This document shows, piece by piece, positions 8,451 through 17,517 of a stretch of 59,746 nucleotides of DNA (position 1 is the first letter of the stretch; each line of letters starts with the position of its first letter). Below the pieces are notes generated by a model that saw nothing but the letters and a program-made list of their open reading frames with translations, was not told the DNA's origin and did not search any database. The translations under genes and the position numbers were made by a program. The stretch is from JBOGUF01 sp050696075 (GTDB lineage Bacteria > Chloroflexota > Chloroflexia > Thermomicrobiales > UBA6265), in contig JBOGUF010000113.1 in the NCBI GenBank assembly GCA_050696075.1, positions 1 to 59,746 of the forward strand. Reading direction: 5' to 3'.

Positions 8451-9392
8451 TTGAGCACCGCAACCGAAGCATTACTTCACCAGCACGCCGGCCGCACCTT
8501 CGAGACGGTCGAGGATCTCGAAACCGGGATGCGCGAGGAGCGCTACATCGCCGACCGCGGCCTCGCCACGGTTCTCTATCTCACGCTCCGCTTACGCAAG
8601 CCCCTGCTCTTGGAAGGCGAGGCCGGCGTCGGCAAGACCGAGGTCGCCAAGGTCTTGGCCGGTATCCTCGACACGCAACTCATTCGCCTCCAATGCTACG
8701 AAGGGCTCGACGCCAGTTCCGCCATCTACGAGTGGGACTACCCGCGCCAGATGCTCTACCTCCAAACCCTGGAAGCAACCGGCGGCATCGACCGCGAGCA
8801 AGCCCGGCGCGACATCTTCAGCGAGGACTTCCTCCTCAAGCGCCCTCTCCTGCAAGCAATCGACGCCTCGCACGACCGGTCGCCGGTCTTGCTCATCGAC
8901 GAGATCGACCGCGCCGACCAGGAGCTTGAAGCGTTTCTGCTCGAACTGCTGTCGGATTTCCAGGTCACCGTGCCGGAGTTAGGCACGATCCGGGCCGAGC
9001 ACGTCCCGATCGTCATCCTCACCTCGAACCGCACACGCGAGATCCACGACGCGCTCAAGCGCCGCTGTCTCTACCACTGGATCGACTTCCCGACCTACGA
9101 GAAGGAGTTCCGCATCCTCTCCGTCAAGGTGCCGCGCGCGCCGGAGCAGTTGCGCCAGCAAATCTGCGGCTTCACCCAGGGCTTGCGCGAGGTTGACCTC
9201 TTCAAGCCGCCGGGCATGGCGGAGACGCTCGATTGGGCGCAGGCGCTGCTGGCGCTCGGCACCACCCACCTCGGACGGGACTCGGTCGAAGATACGCTCG
9301 GCGTCATCCTGAAGTACCAGGAGGACGTCGAAAAGGTGCGCGGCGAGATCACCGGCGCGCTAGTCAGCCGAGCTTCCAGTGCATCATCGTAG
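8451..9392 (+). CDS. MoxR-family AAA+ ATPase, CoxD-like (molybdenum hydroxylase maturation)
   Basis: The protein has 313 aa and starts at TTG with GAGGA upstream. Walker A is GEAGVGKTEV near residue 57. Walker B is LLIDEIDRAD near 145. A sensor LTSNRTREIHDALKRRCLYHW follows, as in MoxR-family chaperone ATPases. In CO dehydrogenase systems CoxD is the AAA+ partner of CoxE and is needed to complete the [CuSMoO2] site. The next gene is a CoxE-like VWA protein overlapping by 14 bp, and XdhC genes follow, which supports the CoxD assignment over other MoxR roles. No hydroxylase structural gene is in the window. Confidence 0.9.
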   Translation: MSTATEALLHQHAGRTFETVEDLETGMREERYIADRGLATVLYLTLRLRKPLLLEGEAGVGKTEVAKVLAGILDTQLIRLQCYEGLDASSAIYEWDYPRQMLYLQTLEATGGIDREQARRDIFSEDFLLKRPLLQAIDASHDRSPVLLIDEIDRADQELEAFLLELLSDFQVTVPELGTIRAEHVPIVILTSNRTREIHDALKRRCLYHWIDFPTYEKEFRILSVKVPRAPEQLRQQICGFTQGLREVDLFKPPGMAETLDWAQALLALGTTHLGRDSVEDTLGVILKYQEDVEKVRGEITGALVSRASSASS

Positions 9393-10800
9393 CCGGCCGG
9401 GACCGAACCCGGAGGATGTCCGCGCCTCGCGCCTGCTGGCGAACCTGCTCACCTTTGGTCGCGACCTGCGCAACGCCGGCCTGCCGATCGGCTCAGGGCA
9501 GGTGATGAGTCTGATCGAAGCGACCGGCACGATCAACTGCCGCCGTCAGGACGACTTCTACCACGCCGCCCGGTCGACGCTCGTCACCAGGCCCGAACAG
9601 ATCCCCGTCTTCGACGCCGAGTTCGCCCGCCTCTGGCGGCGCTTGCGTCGCGCTCAGGACGTCGAAGAAGAGCTCGCCTACGGCTCACGAGAACAGGAAC
9701 CGTTAGTCGATCTAGCCGCGCCCGACCTGCGGCAGCGACAGCGGGCGCAAGGCGCCACCGGCGAGGCCAAGAAAGAACGGACCATCCTCGCCGTCGAGGA
9801 GACGAACGACGAAGATGCCGGCGAGAGCGAAGATCACGAAGCGCCGCCGGAAGACGTGCTTGTCTTCAGCGCCCGCGAAGTGCTGCGCAAGAAGGATTTT
9901 GCTCAGTTCTCGTCCGACGAGATCGCGGAAGCCCGGCGCATCATCGAGGGGATGACCTGGCGGCTCGGCCGGCGCAAGACGCGGCGCCGTGAACGCGCGG
10001 TCCTCGGCGATTTCATTGACTACCGGGCGACGATGCGCCGCAGCATCCGCCACGGCGGTGTGCCGCTCGATTTGCGCCGCCGCCGGCGCAAAGAGCGGAT
10101 GCGTCCCCTGATCCTGATCTGCGACATCTCCGGCTCGATGGATCGCTATTCTCGGCTGTTGCTGCGCTTCGTCCACGCCCTCGAGCACGGGCTGGAGAAC
10201 GTCGAGGTCTTCGTCTTCAGCACGCGCCTGACGCGGATCACCCGCGAGTTGCGCCGCCGTGACGTCGACGACGCGATCGCCAACGTCGTCAAGTCGGTCG
10301 ACGACTGGTCGGGCGGCACCCGGATCGGCGAAGCGATCAAGGCTTTTAACTATCGGTGGGCCCGGCGCGTTCTACGTTCGGGCGCAACTGTGGTGATGAT
10401 CAGCGACGGCTGGGATCGTGGCGACCCGAGGCTGCTGGCGCAAGAGATGGCGCGCCTCCAGCGATCGTGCCGCCGGTTGATCTGGCTCAATCCGCTGCTC
10501 GGCGCCCCCGGTTACCAGCCGCTGACGCAAGGCATCCGGGCGGCGCTGCCCTTCGTCGACGACTTCTTGCCGATCCACAACTTGCAGAGCATGGAGGCAC
10601 TCGCCCGGCTGCTCAACGACATGGCCGATCAACCGCCCGTCCGCGCCCAGCGCTCCCTTTCCGCCGACGGCTTCGAGCGTCTGCCCAGCCCGCCGCTCGT
10701 CGGCAAACACGGCGAGATGCTGATCCAGGTCGGTCCGAAGGTTGGCGGCCGCTTCGCGTCAAGGAGAACGACCAATGAAAGAGCTGCTCCCCGAGATTGA
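9379..10800 (+). CDS. VWA-domain protein, CoxE-like
   Basis: This 473-aa protein starts at a GTG inside the end of the CoxD-like gene, so the two are translationally coupled. The N-terminal half begins LLANLLTFGRDLRNAGLPI, typical of CoxE. A charged linker around residues 125-165 follows. The C-terminal VWA domain has a full MIDAS: DISGSM near residue 251, a conserved Thr in GGTRIGEA and Asp in MISDGWDRGD. CoxE proteins act with the MoxR ATPase on molybdenum hydroxylase maturation. The stop lies beyond the start of the next gene, giving a 26-bp overlap. Confidence 0.88.
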   Translation: MHHRSRPGPNPEDVRASRLLANLLTFGRDLRNAGLPIGSGQVMSLIEATGTINCRRQDDFYHAARSTLVTRPEQIPVFDAEFARLWRRLRRAQDVEEELAYGSREQEPLVDLAAPDLRQRQRAQGATGEAKKERTILAVEETNDEDAGESEDHEAPPEDVLVFSAREVLRKKDFAQFSSDEIAEARRIIEGMTWRLGRRKTRRRERAVLGDFIDYRATMRRSIRHGGVPLDLRRRRRKERMRPLILICDISGSMDRYSRLLLRFVHALEHGLENVEVFVFSTRLTRITRELRRRDVDDAIANVVKSVDDWSGGTRIGEAIKAFNYRWARRVLRSGATVVMISDGWDRGDPRLLAQEMARLQRSCRRLIWLNPLLGAPGYQPLTQGIRAALPFVDDFLPIHNLQSMEALARLLNDMADQPPVRAQRSLSADGFERLPSPPLVGKHGEMLIQVGPKVGGRFASRRTTNERAAPRD

Positions 10801-11104
10801 GACCTGGCGCACCGCCGGCAACAAGGTCGCCGTCGCCACCGTCGTCAAAGTCGAAGGCTCCGCGCCTCGTCCGGTCGGCGCCACAATGGCCGTTTCCAGT
10901 GCCGGCGACCTGGCCGGGTCGGTCAGCGGCGGTTGTGTCGAAACCGCCGTCTTCGAGGAGGCCCAAGAGGTCCTCGAAACCGGCACGCCGAAGCTGCTGC
11001 GCTACGGCATCACCGACGAAATGGCGTGGGACGTCGGCCTCGCCTGCGGCGGCACGATCGAAGTTTTCGTCGAAACCCTCGAAGACGAAACGACCAACCG
11101 GTAG
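10775..11104 (+). CDS. XdhC/CoxI-family protein, short N-terminal-domain form
   Basis: The protein is about 109 aa, starting at the ATG at 10775 (AAGGAGA upstream) within the end of the coxE-like gene. It holds only the XdhC_CoxI domain: VEGSAPRPVGATM, then AGSVSGGCVE, and a C-terminal ACGGTIEVFVE. XdhC proteins bind the sulfurated molybdenum cofactor and deliver it to xanthine dehydrogenase or related hydroxylases. The companion gene downstream carries the Rossmann-type second domain. Together the two genes look like a split or duplicated XdhC. Confidence 0.88.
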   Translation: MKELLPEIETWRTAGNKVAVATVVKVEGSAPRPVGATMAVSSAGDLAGSVSGGCVETAVFEEAQEVLETGTPKLLRYGITDEMAWDVGLACGGTIEVFVETLEDETTNR

Positions 11105-11124
11105 GGGCACGGCGCGCCGTGCCC
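11105..11124. repeat. Perfect 20-bp palindrome between the two xdhC genes (REP-like)
   Basis: GGGCACGGCGCGCCGTGCCC is a perfect palindrome. With its flank it reads TAGGGGCACGG at the left edge. The repeat starts at the first base after the xdhC-like stop codon and fills most of the 24-bp gap. Palindromes beginning with GTAGGGGCACGG are, from memory, a familiar dispersed repeat in Chloroflexota and cyanobacteria. Only one copy is in this window, so the repeat status is unproven. Confidence 0.55.
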
Positions 11125-11128
11125 ACCT

Positions 11129-11956
11129 ATGGACAACAGCAGCATGAGCATCACCACCAAACCCAGTCTTTACGATCAACTCAAGCAGGCACTTGACGAC
11201 CAAACCCCGGTCGCCGTCGTCACCGTCATCAAAGGCGACCCGCTCGGCGCGAAACTGCTCGTCCTGCCCGATCGCACTGAGGGTTCCATCGGCATTGCCG
11301 ACCTCGACGGCGCGGTCGCAACAGATGCCAGGCAACTCCTCGTCGACGAGAAGTCGGAAACGCGCCCCTACGCGGTACCCGGCGCCGGCAATACGGTCGA
11401 ACTCTTCATCGAAACCTTCCCGCCGCCGCCCACGCTGCTCATCTTCGGCGCGGTCCACGTTGCCCAGGCCCTCTGCCGCTTCGCCAAGCTCCTCGGCTTC
11501 AACGTCGTCGTCATCGACGCCCGCGCCAAGCTCGCCACCGAAGAACGCTTCCCCGAGGCCGACCGCATCATCCAGGCCTGGCCGGACGAAGCCCTACAAG
11601 AGTTGGTGATCGAACCGAACACCTACGTCGCGATTTTGACCCACGATCCGAAGTTCGACGAGCCGGCCCTACTCGGTACCCTCGAAACGAAGGCCCGCTA
11701 CATCGGCGCCGTCGGCAGCCGCAACACGAACCGCGACCGCCGCGTTCGTTTGCGCGACGCCGGCGTCGACGACGAAAGCCTTTCCCGCGTGCGCGGCCCG
11801 ATCGGCCTCGACATCGGCGCGGAAACTCCCGAAGAGATGGCAATCAGCATCCTTGCCGAGATCATCGCCGTCCGCCACGGCCGCGATGGCGGCCCCTTGA
11901 CCCACGCCACTGGCAACATCCGCGGCGAGCAACAAGAAGACCCGGATGGGTCATAA
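11129..11956 (+). CDS. XdhC family protein with Rossmann-type C-terminal domain
   Basis: The protein has 275 aa. Residues about 10-90 are a degenerate XdhC_CoxI domain (AVVTVIKGDPLGAKLLV). Residues about 105-250 are the XdhC Rossmann-like domain: LLIFGAVHVAQALCRFAKLL, then VVVIDARAKLATEERFP, VAILTHDPKFDEPAL and ARYIGAVGSRNT, the standard signatures. Its role is cofactor insertion into a molybdenum hydroxylase. No good ribosome site precedes the ATG at 11129 or the in-frame ATG at 11144. The palindromic repeat abuts it instead. The 3' end overlaps the next gene by 11 bp. Confidence 0.92.
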   Translation: MDNSSMSITTKPSLYDQLKQALDDQTPVAVVTVIKGDPLGAKLLVLPDRTEGSIGIADLDGAVATDARQLLVDEKSETRPYAVPGAGNTVELFIETFPPPPTLLIFGAVHVAQALCRFAKLLGFNVVVIDARAKLATEERFPEADRIIQAWPDEALQELVIEPNTYVAILTHDPKFDEPALLGTLETKARYIGAVGSRNTNRDRRVRLRDAGVDDESLSRVRGPIGLDIGAETPEEMAISILAEIIAVRHGRDGGPLTHATGNIRGEQQEDPDGS

Positions 11957-12575
11957 TCATGGTTCCCTTCCGATGATCTCCGGGGTCGTCCTGGCGGCCG
12001 GCGGTTCTTCTCGTCTTGGCCGCCTAAAACAACTCCTCGACCTCGGCGGCCAACCCCTGCTGGCGCACGTCCTCCAGAACGCCATTGCCTCCGATCTTGA
12101 CGAGGTCGTCCTGGTGTTGGGACACGAGGCAGCGCGCATTGCCAACGAGGTCGGCGAATGGGGTCAGCGAGTCGTCATCAACCTGAATTACGCGGAAGGG
12201 CAAAGCACCTCGGTACGGCTCGGCCTCTCCAGCATCGATCCCGCGGCCGAAGCCGTCCTCTTCCTGCTCGGCGACCAACCGCACGTCGGCCCGGAAATCA
12301 TCAATGCGCTCATCCAGCGGTTTCGGGAATCGGGCGCACGCATCGTCCAGCCCGTCTATGGGGCAACACGCGGCAATCCTGTGCTCTTCGCCCGCGAACT
12401 CTTTCCCGCGCTGGCCATGATTCGCGGGGACAAAGGCGCCCGCGACCTGCTCCAAACGCATCGCGCCGAGATCGTCACCGTGCCAGTAAGCGACGGCCCA
12501 CCGCCGCTTGACATCGACACTGATGATGACTATCAGCAACTACTCGCGGCCTGGCGTTCAGAGCGATCCCCATAG
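11946..12575 (+). CDS. MobA-like NTP transferase, molybdenum cofactor cytidylyltransferase (MocA-type)
   Basis: This is a 209-aa cytoplasmic protein. The nucleotide-binding motif is SGVVLAAGGSSRLGRLKQLL, with Gly-rich loop and conserved Arg and Lys. Further motifs are VLFLLGDQPHVGPEII and a GNPVLFARELFPAL strand, as in MocA/MobA-like transferases that convert molybdopterin cofactor to its CMP form for CO or xanthine dehydrogenases. An in-frame ATG at 11973 would match the usual family start better, but the ATG at 11946 gives the coupled overlap with the xdhC gene. It is the last gene of the maturation operon and converges with livF 4 bp away. Confidence 0.88.
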   Translation: MGHNHGSLPMISGVVLAAGGSSRLGRLKQLLDLGGQPLLAHVLQNAIASDLDEVVLVLGHEAARIANEVGEWGQRVVINLNYAEGQSTSVRLGLSSIDPAAEAVLFLLGDQPHVGPEIINALIQRFRESGARIVQPVYGATRGNPVLFARELFPALAMIRGDKGARDLLQTHRAEIVTVPVSDGPPPLDIDTDDDYQQLLAAWRSERSP

Positions 12576-12579
12576 CGGA

Positions 12580-13286
<707 letters not shown>

Positions 13287-13287
<1 letters not shown>

Positions 13288-14027
13288 CAGACGGATTCCT
13301 CCCGCGGTCGGTACTTTTCGCCGAGGTAGGCGGCAATCACCTCCGGGTTTTGGGCGATCTCCCGCGGCGGTCCCGCGGCGATCAGACGGCCGGAGTCGAG
13401 CACGAAGACGCGATCTGAAATCGGCATGAGCACTTCCATCACGTGTTCAACCATCAACACCGTGACTCCGCGATCCCTGATGGCGCGGACTAATTCGACC
13501 GCCTGGGTCCGCTCTGCCGGGTTTAGACCTGCCATGGCCTCGTCGAGCATCAGCAATCGGGGCGCTGTGGCCAGCGCTCGCGCCACTTCGAGCCGCTTCT
13601 TGTCGGCGATCGTCAGGCTGCCGGCGAGAGTCCGCATTTTGTCCGCCAGCCCCGTGAAGTCGAGGAGGTCTATTGCCCGTGCGCGGGCTTCCCGCGTCCG
13701 ATTCGTCCGGGCAAAGGCGCCGACCATGACGTTATCGAGCGCGGTCATTTCTGGCAGCACGCGAACGACCTGAAACGTACGCGCAAGGCCCGCGTGGACG
13801 ACCCGGTTGGCCGGCCAGCCCGTGATCTCCTCACCGCCGAAGCGAATCAAACCGCTGGTCGGGGGGTAAAAGCCAGCAATGCAATTGAAGAGGGTGGTCT
13901 TGCCGGCGCCGTTCGGCCCGATCAGACCGACGACCTGGCCGTCCTCGACGCTCAACGAGACGTCCCGGTTCGCTTCCAGGCCGCCGAAACGTTTGGTCAC
14001 CCGATCGAGTTCGAGCAGGTCGGCCAC
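13287..14027 (-). CDS. livG: Branched-chain amino acid ABC transporter ATP-binding protein LivG
   Basis: The protein has 246 aa. Walker A is GPNGAGKTTLFNCIAGF. Q-loop and FQVVRVLPEMTALDNVMVGA follow. The signature is a degenerate TIADKKRLEVARAL in place of LSGGQ, which is normal for LivG. Walker B is LLMLDEAMAGLNPAE. The GTG start overlaps the livM TAG by one base. LivG and LivF form the ATPase pair on the cytoplasmic face of LivH/LivM. Confidence 0.95.
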
Positions 14028-15130
14028 TAGCGGTCACCCTCCGCGGAGCCGACGAGGGGTGACTCCTCGCCGCGCGCTTCATCCGTCGGCGTCGGCAGGA
14101 CCTTACCACCGGGCGCCGGACGGCCTCGCCAGCGTCGCCAGATGGCGATCAGCCCATTCGGTTGGAAGACGGAGACGAGGATGACCAGCCCCCCATAGAG
14201 GACCAGATCGAGGGCGTTGCCGCTCCCGCCGAACTGACCGCGTGAATATTCGGAGAGCGGGATCATCACGGCCGCGCCGATGAGTGGGCCGGCGACGGTG
14301 CCGACACCACCGAGAATGGCGACGAGAGCGATCAGGACGGAAAGCTCCAGCCGCATCGTCGTCTCGGGGTCGATAAAGAGAAGATACTGGGCGTAAAAGG
14401 TGCCCAGCATCGCGGTGAACGCGGCCGAGATGACGATGGCGATCAACTTGTACTTGAGGATGTTGACGCCGAGCCCGCGAGCCGCGAGCTGATCGTTCTT
14501 GATTGCGCGCAGGTAATAGCCGAGCTTCGACCGGTCGATGATGAGTGCCGCCAGGGTGATCAACGCTGCCATTGCCAGCGCGATGTAGTAATAGGGCGCG
14601 CGGCTCTCGTTGAACTGAAAAAAGGCCCATGAGTCCGCCGGTCGGCGGTCCGGCCCCCGGACGAAGGGGATCGAGATCCCGACCGCGCCGTTGACGTACT
14701 CCCAGTTGGCGAAGAGGATCACCATGATTTCGGCCAGCGCGATGGTGGCGATGGCGAAGTAGTGTCCACCAAGGCGGAAGATCGGGTAGCCGACGACCAC
14801 GGCGAAGGCGGCGGCAAGCGCCGCGCCGCAGGCCATCCCAATCCACGGGCTGACACTCCATCGATCAAGCATCACCGTTGACGTGTATGCCCCGATGCCG
14901 AGGAACGTCGCGTTGCCGAGCGAGACCTGGCCGGTGAAACCGCCCAGGATGTTCCAGGCCTGCGCCAGCCCGGCATACAGCAGGATCAAAATCGCCACAT
15001 TGCGCCGCGATCCACCCTCGACCAGGAGCGGGAAGGTCAGCAGCACAACCGCGAGAATGAGCCCGAGCAGCCAGGCCGCCCAGGCGCTTCGATTCCCAGC
15101 GGCGCGGCGCATGCTCAAAATCCGTGCCAC
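14027..15130 (-). CDS. livM: Branched-chain amino acid ABC transporter permease LivM
   Basis: This 367-aa membrane protein has about ten hydrophobic segments. Signature stretches are LAQAWNILGGFTGQVSLGNA near residue 57 and ATIALAEIMVILFANWEY, followed by YYLRAIKNDQLAARGLGVN, the cytoplasmic coupling loop of LivM-type permeases. The C-terminus is a hydrophilic Pro/Glu-rich tail of about 35 residues. The GTG start directly follows the livH stop codon. Confidence 0.94.
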   Translation of the reverse strand: MARILSMRRAAGNRSAWAAWLLGLILAVVLLTFPLLVEGGSRRNVAILILLYAGLAQAWNILGGFTGQVSLGNATFLGIGAYTSTVMLDRWSVSPWIGMACGAALAAAFAVVVGYPIFRLGGHYFAIATIALAEIMVILFANWEYVNGAVGISIPFVRGPDRRPADSWAFFQFNESRAPYYYIALAMAALITLAALIIDRSKLGYYLRAIKNDQLAARGLGVNILKYKLIAIVISAAFTAMLGTFYAQYLLFIDPETTMRLELSVLIALVAILGGVGTVAGPLIGAAVMIPLSEYSRGQFGGSGNALDLVLYGGLVILVSVFQPNGLIAIWRRWRGRPAPGGKVLPTPTDEARGEESPLVGSAEGDR

Positions 15131-16015
15131 CTAGAACCGCCCGAAGAGGCCCCGCGGCCGGATAAGCACGACCACCAGGTAGAGTCCGAAGACGACCGCG
15201 TACTTGTAGGCAGTCGAGAAGTCGAAGACCGCCGGGCTCGCGACCTCGACCACACCGACCAGGATTCCGGCCACGAGTGCTCCCGGCACGCTCCCGAACC
15301 CACCTAAGGCGACGATGATATAGGCCAGGAGGGCAAAGAGGATGCCGACGTTGGGCTGGATGTAATAGAAGCTCGCCAGAATCGCCCCCGCCACGCCGAC
15401 GCAGGCAGCGCCCAGTCCCCAACCGAGCGCGAACATGCGGTGGCTATCAATCCCCATCAGCGCCGCCGTCGCCCTGTCCTCCGCCACCGCTTGCAGCGCG
15501 AGCCCGATCCGCGTCCGCTCTATCAGGAAATACAAGCCGGCAAAGGCCAGTCCGGCTAAGATCGCGGCGGCGATCTGCGGCACGCCCAGATTGATCGAGG
15601 CAACGGGGACGGAACCGCCGAAGAGGCGCTGCAAGTAGGGGTCGTTGATCGAACGGAAATCGGCCGACCAAAAGTACTGCGCCAGGCCGCGCAGCAGCAG
15701 CCCGAGACCGAACGTGGCGAAGATCTGGGCCAGCATCGGCGCCCGCAGGATGCGGGCAATGATGCCGAAGTAGGTCAGGACACCGAGCAGGAAGAGTCCG
15801 GCAACGGTCAGCGGCAGCGAGATCAGCGGATCGAGGCCGGCCAATGACCAGGACCAGAAGGCGGCGTACATCGCCAGCATCAAAAACTCGCCGTGCGCGA
15901 AGTTGACGATCTCCATCAGACCGAAGATCAAGGTCAATCCAGCGGAGATCAGCGCGTAGACCATCCCAATCAGCAATCCGCTGACGATGGCCTGGGCGAC
16001 GACATCAACATCCAC
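15131..16015 (-). CDS. livH: Branched-chain amino acid ABC transporter permease LivH
   Basis: The protein has about 294 aa from the GTG at 16015, which follows GGGAG with an 8-nt gap. A longer open frame to 16087 exists but adds non-conserved residues. Signatures are GLLIGMVYALISAGLTLIFG and IVNFAHGEFLML near the N-terminus and the cytoplasmic loop GLALQAVAEDRATAALMGID. Eight or more membrane segments are evident. The protein pairs with LivM. A strong hairpin lies upstream, between this gene and the binding-protein gene. Confidence 0.94.
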   Translation of the reverse strand: MDVDVVAQAIVSGLLIGMVYALISAGLTLIFGLMEIVNFAHGEFLMLAMYAAFWSWSLAGLDPLISLPLTVAGLFLLGVLTYFGIIARILRAPMLAQIFATFGLGLLLRGLAQYFWSADFRSINDPYLQRLFGGSVPVASINLGVPQIAAAILAGLAFAGLYFLIERTRIGLALQAVAEDRATAALMGIDSHRMFALGWGLGAACVGVAGAILASFYYIQPNVGILFALLAYIIVALGGFGSVPGALVAGILVGVVEVASPAVFDFSTAYKYAVVFGLYLVVVLIRPRGLFGRF

Positions 16016-16070
16016 GGTCGTGACTCCCAAGCTCCAGAGCGGCGGATCGGCCCCTCCGTCGACCTTTCCG

Positions 16071-16105
16071 CCAGACCCCGCCGCCAACCAGGCGGCGGGG
16101 TCTGG
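16071..16105 (-). terminator. Perfect 15-bp stem hairpin between livK and livH (attenuating or mRNA-stabilising)
   Basis: The arms CCAGACCCCGCCGCC and GGCGGCGGGGTCTGG are perfectly complementary around a 5-nt loop. There is no T-run, so it is not a classic intrinsic terminator. In binding-protein-first ABC operons such intercistronic hairpins commonly protect the upstream mRNA or reduce readthrough, giving more binding protein than permease. That role is inferred from position. Confidence 0.65.
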
Positions 16106-16113
16106 GGCCAGGA

Positions 16114-16155
16114 GCCCGTAGCTGACGGCTGATGGCTGACGGCTGAACGCTACGC
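16114..16155. repeat. Heptanucleotide repeat array at the 3' end of livK
   Basis: Four units of GCTGAYG/GCTGAAC follow each other at exact 7-nt spacing (starts 16121, 16128, 16135, 16142). Weaker units flank them (GCCCGTA at 16114 and GCTACGC at 16149). The last unit contains the complement of the livK TAG stop codon. Confidence 0.75.
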
Positions 16156-17469
16156 CCCGCGATCATCCCACGGCGCCAAAGGGAACACGACCTCTTCCAC
16201 GGCAAACTCTCGTGGGAAGACAGTCGCGTATTGCCCGTTTTGGATCTGGACGATGATGCCGACGCCGAGCTCATTTTGCTGCTGCTGGTCGAACGTGACT
16301 CCCTCCCAGGGCATGATTGTGTCGTCGATGCCAAGATCGGTCTCGATGAGTGCCTGGCGGATCGCCTCCGGATCGGTCGACCCGGCGCGGTTGATCGCGT
16401 CTAGGAGTACCATCATCCCGGTGAAGCCACGCGCCGGGACATCGTACATGTCCTTCTCCGCGACCGCGCGGTAGAGCTCGTTCACCTGCGAGGCGACCGG
16501 CTTGACGCCCGTGATGTCGATGGAGAAGGCCGAGCGCGTGGCGATCCCTTCCGCCAGCGGCCCAACAGCCTCGATGAAGGCGGGATCGGCGTAGCCGGCG
16601 TTCTGGGCGACGATCATCTTCGGTAGGTAACCAAGCTCCTCCATCGTCTGCACGGCCAGAATCGAGTCGGACGTATAGGACGAGGGGATGAGCACGTCCC
16701 CACCGTCCGCCTGCAGCTTCTGAATCTCTGACGTCAGCGACGTCGCGTCCGCCGTGTACTTGACGTCGGCCATGACCTCGAGACCGCGCTCCTCGGCTTC
16801 CGTCTTCTCGGCCGCGGCGCTGTTGACACCGAAGTCGGTGTCTTCGTACATCAAGCCGACACTCTCGACCCCCGCCCCCTTCTCATCATTGAGATACTCG
16901 ATGAAGTCGAAGATCGACGCCGAGAACGTGCCGTCGTGAGGCGAGGTGCGGAAGAACCAGATGAAGTCGCGCTCCGTCAGATCGGGCGAGCTCGATTCGG
17001 CATTCAGGAACGGGATGCCGGCCCGCTCAGCTGCCGTACTCGCGGTCTTGGTCACGGCGCTGTTGTAGGCGCCAAAGAGGGCGACCACCTGCTCCTGATC
17101 GATCAGACGGGTGGCTTCGGACTGCCCGACCTCCGCCTTGCCCTGGCTGTCGGCAAAGATCAACTCGACCTGCGCGCAGCCAAGGTTCGGCAGTCCGACG
17201 GTGGCGGCAAGCGGCAACGCCAGGTCGGGCGTCGCCTCGTTGACGATCTGGACCGCCAACTCCAAGGCCAGCTTTTCATCGTTCCCGACCGTTCCGGCAG
17301 TGCCGCTCAGCGGTAAAATGACGCCGATCCTAACCGGATCCCCGGTCGGCGTCGCCCCGGCGGCGCATTCGTCTTGCGCCTGCACGCGAAGGGTCCCAGC
17401 AACCGCAAGTGTTGGCACGATGAGCGCCAACGCGATCAGGATAGACCACCGCTTGATACGTCCGTGCAT
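16150..17469 (-). CDS. Branched-chain amino acid ABC transporter substrate-binding protein (LivK-like)
   Basis: The protein has about 439 aa from the ATG at 17469, which follows AAGGGAGA. It has a Sec-type signal peptide: charged MHGRIKRW, a hydrophobic core around residues 9-26 and a cleavage site near RVQA. The mature part is a type I periplasmic fold: RIGVILPLSGTAGTVGND, VALFGAYNSAVTKTAST and FLNAESSSPDLTERDF match the amino-acid-binding LivJ/K group. These proteins can also bind urea, amides or aromatic acids. The stop codon lies in a heptad repeat array. It is the first gene of the liv operon, 48 bp after a DUF1445 gene. Confidence 0.92.
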   Translation of the reverse strand: MHGRIKRWSILIALALIVPTLAVAGTLRVQAQDECAAGATPTGDPVRIGVILPLSGTAGTVGNDEKLALELAVQIVNEATPDLALPLAATVGLPNLGCAQVELIFADSQGKAEVGQSEATRLIDQEQVVALFGAYNSAVTKTASTAAERAGIPFLNAESSSPDLTERDFIWFFRTSPHDGTFSASIFDFIEYLNDEKGAGVESVGLMYEDTDFGVNSAAAEKTEAEERGLEVMADVKYTADATSLTSEIQKLQADGGDVLIPSSYTSDSILAVQTMEELGYLPKMIVAQNAGYADPAFIEAVGPLAEGIATRSAFSIDITGVKPVASQVNELYRAVAEKDMYDVPARGFTGMMVLLDAINRAGSTDPEAIRQALIETDLGIDDTIMPWEGVTFDQQQQNELGVGIIVQIQNGQYATVFPREFAVEEVVFPLAPWDDRGA

Positions 17470-17517
17470 AGCGCTTCTCCCTTTCTCTGTCCAGCGCTCC
17501 GTCGCGCGGGTCAATGC

